A stretch of DNA of 16,284 nt from Candidatus Iainarchaeum sp. (GCA_028711485.1 JAQTSF010000006.1:1-16284), one strand, 5' to 3'. Shown: positions 1-6,227, counted from the stretch's first letter. The notes: generated by a model not told the origin, from the sequence alone. Numbers and translations are program-made.

Positions 1-1033
1 TTATTTTTTCAGCAATTTTAAGAACATCGGGATATAATTTTTCATCAATTGCGCAAACCAACACTTTTGTTTTAGTTTTTTCTTTACTTCTCTCTTTTAT
101 TAATAAAATTAATCTTTCAATCCCTAAAGATATTCCGACAGCATAATCTGTTTGACCATATAATCCAATTAGATTATCATATCTTCCTCCACCTGCAACA
201 GAACCTATCTTATCCCCCAATTTTATTTCAAATACCGGACCAGTATAGTAACCTAATCCTCTCACCAGTGAAAAATCTATTTCTATTTCAAAATTACATA
301 ATTTTATTATTTCTTCTAGTTCTTTAGCTCCCTCTTCATCTACTTTTTTTGCAATTTCCAATTTTTTCCTGTTATCCCCTTTAACAATTATTTCCTTTAA
401 TATTTTTTCAGTTTTTTCTTTTCCAATTTTATTTTCCAATTGTTTTTTCACTTCGTTTTCTCCTATCTTATCTAATTTATCCATTATTCTCAGAACAAAA
501 TTTACTTCCTTTTCGAAACCTATTTTTTTTGAAAGAGAATTCATTATTTTTCTATTGTTTATAATTATCTTAGGAGTATCAAATCCTAATTCTATTATAG
601 CTTCTCTTGCAGCAGTTATAGCTTCAGCATCTGCTCTCATACTTTTGCTTCCTATAACATCTATATCTGCCTGCCAAAATTCCCTGAATCTTCCTTTCTG
701 TGGCTCCTCTCTTCTCCAAACTCTTCCTATACAGTATCTTTTGAATGGTTTTGGAAAAGAATTCTCAGAAGCAACCCTTGCAAGAGGCACTGTTAAATCA
801 TATCGTAATCCCAATTCACTATTTTCAATTTTAAATATCTGTCCGGCAATTTCTTCTCCAGACTGTTTCGAATCAAGAACTTTTAGATATTCCATTGCAG
901 GAGTTTCTAAAGGAAGATAACCATATTTTCTATAAACTTTTTTTATTTTTTCAATTACTTCTTCTCTTATTAGCATATCTTCTGGAAGAAAATCCCGCAT
1001 ACCTTTTGGAGTAGATCTATTAGACATAATCAT
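1..1033 (-). CDS. hisS: Histidyl-tRNA synthetase (3' end cut by window edge)
   Basis: Class II synthetase that charges tRNA-His in the cytoplasm. About 344 codons are visible and no stop is reached; the family is usually somewhat over 400 residues, so most of the C-terminal anticodon-binding domain is outside. The N-terminus has the typical STPKGMRDFLPEDM run, then LRYDLTVPLAR (about 76-86), motif 2 (about 100-128, with RVWRREEPQKGRFREFWQAD), a RGLGYYTG histidine-binding motif (near 257) and AGGGRYDNLIG. I chose ATG 1033 because a GTGA overlapping the stop of the racemase gene lies five bases upstream; ATG 1027 is the alternative. It is the last visible gene of the minus-strand operon, five bases after the racemase stop. 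Family identity is firm. Confidence 0.95.
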   Translation of the reverse strand, partial: MIMSNRSTPKGMRDFLPEDMLIREEVIEKIKKVYRKYGYLPLETPAMEYLKVLDSKQSGEEIAGQIFKIENSELGLRYDLTVPLARVASENSFPKPFKRYCIGRVWRREEPQKGRFREFWQADIDVIGSKSMRADAEAITAAREAIIELGFDTPKIIINNRKIMNSLSKKIGFEKEVNFVLRIMDKLDKIGENEVKKQLENKIGKEKTEKILKEIIVKGDNRKKLEIAKKVDEEGAKELEEIIKLCNFEIEIDFSLVRGLGYYTGPVFEIKLGDKIGSVAGGGRYDNLIGLYGQTDYAVGISLGIERLILLIKERSKEKTKTKVLVCAIDEKLYPDVLKIAEKI

Positions 1034-1038
1034 TTTAC

Positions 1039-1707
1039 TCACTGAAAACATTTTTTAATTGCAGCTTTAGCAATTATTTCTGCACTATCAATTAAAATTA
1101 CAGTTGATTCATCTTGTTTTATTGCAACAGGAAGATCAGTGCATCCAAGTATTATTGCATCAATTCCTAATCTGTTAAATTCCTCTATTGATTTTAATAT
1201 TTTTTTATTTGGCTCTTCTTTTTTCCCTTCCAGGATTTCCATTATTGCAGCAGTTATCTCCTCTTGATTTTTAGGAAGAATCAAGGATATTCCTTTCATT
1301 GCTTGCTGATAAACATTACTTCTAATTGTTGTATCCGTTGCCAATAATCCCACTTTTCGAATTCCTTTACTATCAATCTCTTTTGCAGTTTCCTCAACTA
1401 TCGAGAGCAAACTCCATCTTTTTCTTAATTCTGGTACAAATTTTTCCATTGAATTACATGCAATAAAAGAGAAATCAGCACCAGCAGCTTCTAATTTTTC
1501 CATTCCAAATTTTAATCTTTCAATAATATACTCTTCATTTCCTTTATTTTCTACAACATCTGGAACCGGCAAATTATAGATCACTATTTGCGGGAAATCG
1601 GAATCATATTTTGCACCATACTCTTTCTGGCAAAATTCAATCATTTTTTTATATACATATACAGTACTCTCTGGTCCCATTCCTCCAAGTACTCCGATAG
1701 TTTTCAT
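1039..1707 (-). CDS. Aspartate/glutamate racemase family protein
   Basis: A 222-residue cofactor-independent amino-acid racemase homologue. It opens with the family nucleotide-like loop IGVLGGMGPEST (4-15). The two catalytic cysteines are both present: Cys84 in ACNS (usually ACNT) and Cys189 in LGCTDLP. Length is normal, so it is probably an active enzyme, with Asp or Glu the likeliest substrate by family; specificity cannot be read here. Its ATG overlaps the TGA of the preceding TyrRS-like gene in an ATGA junction, so translation is probably coupled. hisS follows after five bases. A free-standing racemase between an aaRS-like gene and a synthetase is unusual; whether they share a pathway is inference. 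Confidence 0.88.
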   Translation of the reverse strand: MKTIGVLGGMGPESTVYVYKKMIEFCQKEYGAKYDSDFPQIVIYNLPVPDVVENKGNEEYIIERLKFGMEKLEAAGADFSFIACNSMEKFVPELRKRWSLLSIVEETAKEIDSKGIRKVGLLATDTTIRSNVYQQAMKGISLILPKNQEEITAAIMEILEGKKEEPNKKILKSIEEFNRLGIDAIILGCTDLPVAIKQDESTVILIDSAEIIAKAAIKKCFQ

Positions 1708-2741
1708 TCTACCACTCTCTCTATTGGTTTAATTATATAATTCCAAATCGCTTCTCCCACAGAGCCAACTATTTCACTCAATCCTATGCCTTCAGACTTT
1801 TCAAGTGTTTCAACAGCTGCTTCGCTAGATCGAACATTTCTATTTCTAATTCTAACAGGTAAATTATCAGATAAATCAGCTGCTTCTATTGCATAAATCA
1901 AATACCGTACAAACGGATTAACTGCAGTTCCAGCTTCAGTTTCCCAAAAAACTTTGGTTTTTGTAGCTCGTTGTGCAGCTTTCCCTAATTTTTCCATTAA
2001 TTCCTGTTTACTATCCCCAAAAAATATTCTTTCTTCCTGAAGTCTTTCCATATAAGGAATATCTATTTTAGGAGAACTAACAGATGCTCGTAAATCTAAT
2101 GGTTGATATAATTGCACAATTCCCATAAATTGCTCTATAAATCTATCATATCGCTCTTCACTTACCGGACCAAATTTACAATCAATTCCATATTCTCTTT
2201 GTAAAAAACGTGCCTCTGCAACTTCTAGTAATGTATAGAGCCCAGACGCAGGAAAATTTCCAATTAATTCCAATGCATTTACAAACTCCTGACAATTTGG
2301 AAACACGGAAGGATTTTTTTCTACTGCTTTAGAGAAGCTATATACTCCACCTTTTTCAATTATTCCTTCAATTGAAAATAAATCTAGTACTGCCTCCCAA
2401 TATTCTTTTCTTAACCAAAGATCTGGAGTAGTTAGAACAGTTCCCTCCACTCCAAAAACTTTAAGAACAGCTTCAAGAAGTCTTCTTTTAGCATTCTCCT
2501 TTTCTGCTAATTCCAGAGGATCTGTTTTTCCACCATTTAGGATTCCGTATTGACCTGCTATGAATATGGTAATAGGTACTCCTAATTTCTTTGCTAGAAA
2601 TAAGAAATCCAATTGATCCAATGGTTCTCTTCCGCGTGAAATATTCATTCCATAATATGGTCTTTGAATTCCTTCTTCTTGTACTCTAAAATTACTTACC
2701 ATCGTTCTCTTTGCGGATATGAAGTAAATCCCTTCCTGCAA
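1704..2741 (-). CDS. Tyrosyl/tryptophanyl-tRNA synthetase-like protein lacking HIGH and KMSKS
   Basis: 345 residues as read from TTG 2741. It follows the archaeal TyrRS plan almost end to end by eye: YYGMNISRG (29-37, where TyrRS has IGFEPSGKIHLGH), KKLGVPITIFIAGQYGILN (51-69, matching the ...LLADLHAYLN strand), LYTLLEVAEARFL (168-180, matching IYPxMQxxDI), a degenerate counterpart of VGGxxQRKIHMLARE (189-201), a KMSKS-region counterpart (about 228-255) and a C-terminal ...YIIKPIERVVE like ILEPIRKRL. The HIGH position reads REPL and no KMSKS-like loop is present, so aminoacyl-adenylate chemistry of the usual kind is unlikely. The start is uncertain: TTG 2741 has no nearby ribosome-binding site, ATG 2702 (residue 14) has a weak one, and the strong GAGGTGA serves ATG 2757 in a different frame. 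Homology is fairly sure, function unknown. Confidence 0.7.
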   Translation of the reverse strand: MQEGIYFISAKRTMVSNFRVQEEGIQRPYYGMNISRGREPLDQLDFLFLAKKLGVPITIFIAGQYGILNGGKTDPLELAEKENAKRRLLEAVLKVFGVEGTVLTTPDLWLRKEYWEAVLDLFSIEGIIEKGGVYSFSKAVEKNPSVFPNCQEFVNALELIGNFPASGLYTLLEVAEARFLQREYGIDCKFGPVSEERYDRFIEQFMGIVQLYQPLDLRASVSSPKIDIPYMERLQEERIFFGDSKQELMEKLGKAAQRATKTKVFWETEAGTAVNPFVRYLIYAIEAADLSDNLPVRIRNRNVRSSEAAVETLEKSEGIGLSEIVGSVGEAIWNYIIKPIERVVE

Positions 2742-2757
2742 GTTGTTTTATACTCAT
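2692..2757 (-). other. SD-linked short ORF overlapping the start of the TyrRS-like gene
   Basis: GAGGTGA lies four bases before ATG 2757, which overlaps the TGA of the HisG-like gene (ATGA). This is the best initiation signal at the junction, but it opens a 21-codon frame ending at TAA 2692-2694, not the TyrRS-like frame. The protein frame is +1 relative to it. The short frame contains GRDLLH, matching GRGLLH in the equivalent short frame of the upstream gene. It could be a leader peptide, a +1 frameshift start (omitting one A of the AAAA run would join the frames), or a mutated start. Confidence 0.5.
2720..2736 (-). repeat. 17-base shared start-proximal element, copy 2
   Basis: On the coding strand it reads GGAAGGGATTTACTTCA, identical to the copy in the HisG-like gene except for one A/G change. 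It encodes EGIYF in the protein frame and GRDLLH in the SD-linked frame. It lies just inside the start of an otherwise unrelated gene. Confidence 0.75.
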
Positions 2758-3518
2758 GCTTTCACCTCTTCTTTTCCTATTAATACTGCTCGGGTTTCAC
2801 CAATTTTCTTAAGTCTTACAAAAGGTCCATATTGCCACTCTCCTCTCGGGAATCTAGAAACAATTGCATCAACTGCACCTAAGTATAATGCAAATGAAAC
2901 TTCACTTAATTCCGAAATAGAAACTCGTGCATCTCTATCAAATTCCAAAAATTTAATTGCTTCTGGATTTATTTGTAAACTTGGATCAATACCCAAAACA
3001 ATATCCCCATTAACTTTTGTTATTTTTTGTTGTACTATACTTCCATCTCTAACTTCTTTGACTCTATATCCAAAAGCAAATGAGCTATCATTGCTTCTTA
3101 TTGCAATCACAACATCTTGTTCTGCAATTTCTAGGGGTATAGAAACAATTCTGTTATCCTTTTGAGAGGGATCAGGTCCAGACACTACCGAACTGTCTGT
3201 AATTCCATAATCTACAAATCCATCAATTACTAATTTTGGAATATCTCTTATCCCAGTTTGCCAGATTACCAAATCATCCTCTTCAAACTCAAAATATGCT
3301 CTTGCACTATTCCAAGAAGGAGTACTTTCTATTCTTTTTCTTTCGAATCCTGGCCGGACTTCACTTAGCATTTTTGCAACCGAAGAAACCCAAGGTTCTT
3401 CATTTGGTATTGCTAATTTTACTATTCCTTCTATTTTTGGGGAAAAAATTCTTTTGAAATAAGAGTTCCCAGTTTCTCTTTTCCTAATCGGGTTAACAGT
3501 GAAGTAAACCCCTTCCAT
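2754..3518 (-). CDS. HisG-like (ATP phosphoribosyltransferase fold) protein with altered PRPP loop
   Basis: 254 residues. The body aligns by eye with the HisG catalytic domain, a bilobal periplasmic-binding-like fold: VKLAIPNEEPW (33-43, like LRIAMxKSGRL), RDIPKLVIDGFVDYGITDSSV (91-111, the strong HisG signature DIPxxVxDGxxDxGI), IPLEIAEQDVVIAI (127-140), LGAVDAIVSRFPRGEW (213-228) and a final ETRAVLIGKEE strand. In HisG the DAI-x-D-x-V-x-x-G-x-T-L loop binds PRPP; here the second Asp is Ser and the G-x-T-L end is RGEW, so normal phosphoribosyl transfer is doubtful. No other histidine-biosynthesis gene is present. ATG 3518 has no close ribosome-binding site; the strong one serves ATG 3531 in another frame. 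It is coupled upstream to the AbrB-like gene and downstream to the TyrRS-like gene. Confidence 0.7.
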   Translation of the reverse strand: MEGVYFTVNPIRKRETGNSYFKRIFSPKIEGIVKLAIPNEEPWVSSVAKMLSEVRPGFERKRIESTPSWNSARAYFEFEEDDLVIWQTGIRDIPKLVIDGFVDYGITDSSVVSGPDPSQKDNRIVSIPLEIAEQDVVIAIRSNDSSFAFGYRVKEVRDGSIVQQKITKVNGDIVLGIDPSLQINPEAIKFLEFDRDARVSISELSEVSFALYLGAVDAIVSRFPRGEWQYGPFVRLKKIGETRAVLIGKEEVKA

Positions 3519-3531
3519 TTTTTTCTTTCAT
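3493..3531 (-). other. SD-linked short ORF overlapping the start of the HisG-like gene
   Basis: GAGGTGA (3537-3543, containing the stop of the AbrB-like gene) lies five bases before ATG 3531. This ATG opens MKEKNGRGLLHC then TAA, out of frame with the HisG-like protein, which is +1 relative to it. An A7 run lies between the two ATGs; one A fewer would give MKEKMEGVYF in a single frame. Confidence 0.5.
3500..3516 (-). repeat. 17-base shared start-proximal element, copy 1
   Basis: Coding-strand sequence GGAAGGGGTTTACTTCA, sixteen of seventeen bases identical to the copy at 2720-2736. It encodes EGVYF in the HisG-like frame. Confidence 0.75.
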
Positions 3532-3536
3532 ATTTT

Positions 3537-3767
3537 TCACCTCATTTCTTCTGAATTTTTTGAATATTTTACACTTTCCTCGCTTCCGCTAGCCTTGGTT
3601 ATATTAATTAAAATTTCATTTTTCTTTGAAGAGCTCGCACTGAAAATTATTTTTTCGCTCTTTTTTAGTTTTAAAAATTCCCGTATTTCCAAAGGTAAAA
3701 CTAGTCTGTTCTTAGCATCTAATCTTATTATTAAAGTGGCCCAACCACCTTTTTTCAGAGCTCACAT
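3537..3767 (-). CDS. AbrB/SpoVT-fold DNA-binding protein, start codon unresolved (ATG followed by in-frame TGA)
   Basis: The open frame from 3761 to the TGA at 3537 encodes 74 residues containing RLDAKNRLVLPLEIREFLKL, a clear swapped-hairpin AbrB domain (compare VDEKGRVVLPKEIREALGI), then KSEKIIFSA and a polar tail. Such proteins are usually dimeric DNA-binding regulators or antitoxins. AAGGTG (3772-3777) lies four bases before ATG 3767, but the next in-frame codon is TGA (3764-3762). No other ATG, GTG or early TTG exists in this frame before the domain. GTG 3765, six bases from the same site, is out of frame; it would join the protein if one A of the A6 run at 3750-3755 were skipped. Its stop lies inside the ribosome-binding site of the HisG-like gene, so it heads the operon and may regulate it. 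Domain is fairly sure; whether the gene is intact is not. Confidence 0.6.
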
Positions 3768-3793
3768 AGAACACCTTGTAACTAATATTATAC

Positions 3794-3843
3794 TTGTCCC
3801 ACTATAAATATCTTTCTATTACATTTTTTCCCACTATTTAAAT
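3794..3843. promoter_or_regulatory. Tandem CCCACTAT sites at the operon promoter (possible operator)
   Basis: CCCACTAT occurs at 3798-3805 and 3829-3836 (plus strand), each followed by an A/T-rich TATA-like run (AAATAT, TTAAAT). The 31-base spacing is close to three helical turns, so both face the same side of the DNA. A binding site for the AbrB-like protein is possible but only inferred. Confidence 0.3.
3800..3812 (-). promoter_or_regulatory. TATA-box promoter of the five-gene operon
   Basis: On the minus strand, GATATTTATAG preceded by a purine-rich GAAA (BRE-like) lies about 25 bases before a start site near 3781. That would give a leader of about 15 bases containing AAGGTG before ATG 3767. 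Confidence 0.5.
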
Positions 3844-3865
3844 CTGATGCTTTAACAATAGATAA

Positions 3866-3878
3866 GTGTTTATAATAG
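3866..3878 (+). promoter_or_regulatory. TATA box of the tRNA-Gln gene
   Basis: TTTATAATA lies about 30 bases before the first base of the tRNA, typical archaeal spacing. Confidence 0.5.
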
Positions 3879-3918
3879 TTTCTCTGAATAATCTAATTCA
3901 ATAGCCCCGTAGTCTAGT

Positions 3919-4070
3919 AATTTTTTGACTACAGTATTTCAAATGCCAAAAAATTAACTAAAAAGCATGAGGCATTTCTTATGCTTTTTGTATGGATAAA
4001 GGATCTGAGTGTTTTCTCAGATTTGGATAGCGGCCAAACACACGACAGCTCTATATAAAGAGATGAGTGT
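3919..4070 (+). other. D-loop intron of tRNA-Gln (~152 bases)
   Basis: The insert separates D-loop bases TAGTCTAGT from GGTTCAGGGAT. It is highly foldable: AAAAAGCAT (3960-3968) pairs with ATGCTTTTT (3981-3989), ATCTGAG (4003-4009) with CTCAGAT (4016-4022), and CACAC with GTGTG around a CTCT/AGAG hairpin just before the 3' boundary. No open frame of note is inside it. Confidence 0.7.
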
Positions 4071-4114
4071 GGTTCAGGGATGTCAGGCTTTGGACCTGAA
4101 GACTCCGGTTCGAA

Positions 4115-4199
4115 ACCCTAGGCAAGGGGAAGTATCCCCTCGCCTAAGGGCTCACCTACTCCCCTCTATTTTGAATAATAAATAGATTGGAATTGAAAA
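4115..4199 (+). other. T-loop intron of tRNA-Gln (~85 bases)
   Basis: It interrupts TTCGAA|T before the 3' T-stem CCGGG. Its first ~58 bases are the module also found in the tRNA-Lys anticodon intron; the last ~26 bases are unrelated and AT-rich. Confidence 0.75.
4116..4173 (+). repeat. Shared tRNA-intron module, copy in tRNA-Gln
   Basis: The module folds as a long imperfect hairpin: CCC-TAGGC (4116-4123) against GCCTA-A-GGG (4142-4150), with GGGG/CCCC inside and an AAGTAT loop. It continues as CTCACCTAC, a C-run and TATTTTG. By hand alignment about 49 of 59 positions match the opposite-strand copy at 13862-13920. Confidence 0.85.
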
Positions 4200-4252
4200 T
4201 CCGGGCGGGGCTATTAATATTGACAAAACCTTATTTTTGGAGAAAATAGATA

Positions 4253-4263
4253 ATATTTAAAAA
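4253..4263 (+). promoter_or_regulatory. TATA box before the Yip1-like gene
   Basis: AATATTTAAAAAATAG lies roughly 30-40 bases before ATG 4293, giving a leader of about ten bases with no ribosome-binding site. Confidence 0.4.
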
Positions 4264-4292
4264 ATAGACTACTAAATTAAGCCGTGGTATTT

Positions 4293-4943
4293 ATGGAAAA
4301 AGATATTGTCGGTAAACTTAGAATGAGTGTGGAATCATTAATTCCGGACAAACATGATGGAATTATTGAGAAAAATAAAAAAGGTGGAAATTTTCAGGAT
4401 TCTGTGATGCTCGTTGCAATTGCAGCATTACTTTATTCAATAGTTGGCGGAGCAGCCTCAATACTCATATTGCTCATTTCTGGTCTTTCTGTTACAGGCT
4501 TAGGTTTAGTTTTAGTTAGTCTTGTCATTGGTTTTATATTCACGGTAGGATTTTTTGCTGTAAATCAACATATCCTAAAGTTTATAGCTACATCCATGAA
4601 TGTAAAAGGAAATTTTGATGAACAATGTTATTCATTAGCTCTAATCACAAGCGGTGCACTAGTAATAAATACTGCATTAGCAGTTATCAATGTTATCCCA
4701 TGCTTAGGGCAACTAGTTTCTCTTATTGCTGGATTGGCATTAGCTCTTTGGATGTTGTACTTGTATTATAAAATAATAAAGAAAGTTTATTCTACAGATA
4801 GTACAAAAGCAGCAACCATATTAATAGCAGACATTGTGGTAGTATTCATAATTGCATTTGTAGTTTCATTTATTCTATCCTTTGTACTTGCGTTTTTAGG
4901 TTTAGGAGCTGCACTTTTTGGTTCGTTTGCCCTTAATGGGTAA
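4293..4943 (+). CDS. Yip1-family-like integral membrane protein
   Basis: About 216 residues from ATG 4293 (GTG 4284 would add three). A polar N-terminus of roughly 35 residues is followed by five or so hydrophobic helices. The segment PCLGQLVSLIAGLALALWMLYLYYKIIKKVYSTDSTKAA has the loop-helix-loop typical of archaeal Yip1/DUF1282 proteins (compare CLGxLxxLIxGIxxLYxLYxGLKxxH). These are membrane proteins of unclear role in archaea. ATG 4293 was preferred because it follows the TATA box at near-leaderless distance. A T-rich tract follows. No functional link to its neighbours is visible. Confidence 0.65.
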   Translation: MEKDIVGKLRMSVESLIPDKHDGIIEKNKKGGNFQDSVMLVAIAALLYSIVGGAASILILLISGLSVTGLGLVLVSLVIGFIFTVGFFAVNQHILKFIATSMNVKGNFDEQCYSLALITSGALVINTALAVINVIPCLGQLVSLIAGLALALWMLYLYYKIIKKVYSTDSTKAATILIADIVVVFIIAFVVSFILSFVLAFLGLGAALFGSFALNG

Positions 4944-4944
4944 T

Positions 4945-4966
4945 CTTTTTTTCTTTTTTATTTTAA
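4945..4966 (+). terminator. T-rich tract after the Yip1-like gene
   Basis: Two T runs separated by a C directly follow the stop, the usual form of an archaeal terminator. Endonuclease Q begins only ten bases further on, so termination may be partial. Confidence 0.4.
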
Positions 4967-4975
4967 ACTGATTAA

Positions 4976-6205
4976 ATGAAAACTATAGCAGATCTCCATA
5001 TTCATTCTAAATATGCAAGAGCAACTAGTTCAAACTGCGATTTAGAAGGTCTTTCTCATTGGGCAAAAATAAAAGGGATAGGAATAGTTTCAACGGGAGA
5101 TATAACTCACCCAACTTGGTTTAATGAATTAAAAGCTAAATTATCCAATAGCGAAACAGGATTATATAATTACAAAGATACTCTATTTTGTTTAGGTGGA
5201 GAAGTAAGTTTAATTTATAATATACAAGAATCTACAAAAAAAATGCACATCGCATTATTATTCCCTAGTTTTGAAATCGCATCTCAATTTAATGATGAAA
5301 TAAAAAAATTCGGAAATTTAAAAGAAGATGGAAGACCAATGTTGCACATTCAGCCTTCAGAATTTGCAGACATAGTAAAAAATAGCTCTAAAAATTCATT
5401 TATTATGCTTGCCCATGTTTGGACCCCGTGGTTCTCAATATTCGGTTCAAAATCCGGAGTGAATTCAATAGAAGAGGCATTTGGAGATAGAAGCAATTCA
5501 ATTGATGGATTGGAAACCGGGCTCTCTTCAGATCCTAAGATGAATTGGATGTTGAGTTCATTAGATAATTATCCTCTCCTTTCAAACAGCGATGCACACA
5601 GCCCCCAAAAACTGGGTAGAGAAGCGAATCTTTTTGATTTAAAGGAATTGACTTATCAAGCACTTACTAATGCCATAAAAACAAAAAAAGGATTTCTAAA
5701 GACTTATGAATTTTATCCAGAGGAAGGTAAATATCATTTTGATGGTCATAGGAATTGCAATGTGCTTCTTTCTCCCGAAGAATCTGAAAAAATAAACAAC
5801 CTGTGTCCTGTTTGCAGAAAGAAATTAACTATAGGGGTGATGCACAGGATTTTTGATCTTGCAGACCGTAAAGAAGGCCAGAAACCTAAAAATGCAGTTC
5901 CCTTTTCATATTTAGTTCCACTCACAATTCTACTTTCTAAAGTTCTTAAAAAAGGTGAGAATACGTTATCTGTCCAAGAAGAATATTTTAAATTAACAAG
6001 ATATTTTGGAAGTGAATTCAATGTTTATGAAAGTAGTTTTGAAGAACTAAAAAAAATCACTTCTTTAGAGATCGCAAAAGCAATCGATAAGGTAAATAAA
6101 GGCAATATCTATTGGATTCCGGGCTATGACGGTGTTTTTGGGGAACTTCAATTTGAAAAAACAACCAAGCAAATAAAAAACCAGAAAAATCTTCTTGATT
6201 ATTAA
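4976..6205 (+). CDS. Endonuclease Q (PHP-family DNA-repair nuclease)
   Basis: 409 residues, the usual size. EndoQ nicks DNA 5' of deaminated bases such as uracil and hypoxanthine (family knowledge). PHP metal motifs are in order: DLHIHSKYARA (6-16), STGDITHP (39-46), GGEVSLIY (74-81), LAHVWTPW (145-152) and NSDAHSP (204-210). The EndoQ-specific zinc site follows as HRNC (258-261) and CPVC (277-280) with LTIGVMHRIFDLADR, then the conserved VPFSYLVPL. This combination separates it from PHP phosphatases and DNA polymerase domains. ATG 4976 gives the conserved N-terminus MKTIADLHIH. All metal-site motifs look intact, so it should be active. Confidence 0.92.
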   Translation: MKTIADLHIHSKYARATSSNCDLEGLSHWAKIKGIGIVSTGDITHPTWFNELKAKLSNSETGLYNYKDTLFCLGGEVSLIYNIQESTKKMHIALLFPSFEIASQFNDEIKKFGNLKEDGRPMLHIQPSEFADIVKNSSKNSFIMLAHVWTPWFSIFGSKSGVNSIEEAFGDRSNSIDGLETGLSSDPKMNWMLSSLDNYPLLSNSDAHSPQKLGREANLFDLKELTYQALTNAIKTKKGFLKTYEFYPEEGKYHFDGHRNCNVLLSPEESEKINNLCPVCRKKLTIGVMHRIFDLADRKEGQKPKNAVPFSYLVPLTILLSKVLKKGENTLSVQEEYFKLTRYFGSEFNVYESSFEELKKITSLEIAKAIDKVNKGNIYWIPGYDGVFGELQFEKTTKQIKNQKNLLDY

Positions 6206-6227
6206 TTACTGTTTTCATATAAAGAAA

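Larger units (their letters stand above)
3903..4213 (+). tRNA. tRNA-Gln(TTG) interrupted by two introns
   Basis: The acceptor halves AGCCCCG (3903-3909) and CGGGGCT (4206-4212), discriminator A4213, anticodon arm TCAGG-CTTTGGA-CCTGA (4083-4099, anticodon TTG at 4090-4092), variable AGAC and T-arm TCCGG-TTCGAA.../CCGGG are all visible. CCA is not encoded. The gene is 311 bases; removing 3919-4070 (D-loop, after base 16) and 4115-4199 (T-loop, between bases 59 and 60) leaves a normal 74-base cloverleaf. Exact splice sites can shift by a base or two. The anticodon loop is uninterrupted, so both introns sit at non-canonical positions, as known from some archaea. The tRNA's identity is secure; splicing is inferred from the fold. 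Confidence 0.9.

Noticed and set aside
555..920. Open frame of 121 codons on the plus strand opposite hisS
   Set aside because: Fully antisense to a clear synthetase gene; the translation has no family features.
1704..2741. Cyclodipeptide synthase reading of the TyrRS-like protein
   Set aside because: Those enzymes are also TyrRS-like and lack HIGH/KMSKS, but are shorter (about 240 residues) and lack the C-terminal TyrRS-like segment seen here; no matching catalytic serine motif was spotted.
2743..3457. Plus-strand open frames opposite the HisG-like gene
   Set aside because: They are antisense to a gene with a recognisable fold signature and show no family features.
3762..3764. Selenocysteine or reassigned reading of the TGA in the AbrB-like gene
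   Set aside because: TGA serves as a normal stop in the neighbouring genes, and a selenocysteine at position 2 of a DNA-binding protein has no precedent I know of.
3995..4070. Possible C/D-box guide RNA in the tRNA-Gln D-loop intron (CTGA and GATGAG present)
   Set aside because: Box C is imperfect, the order and spacing of boxes do not fit, and the CTGA lies inside a hairpin stem.
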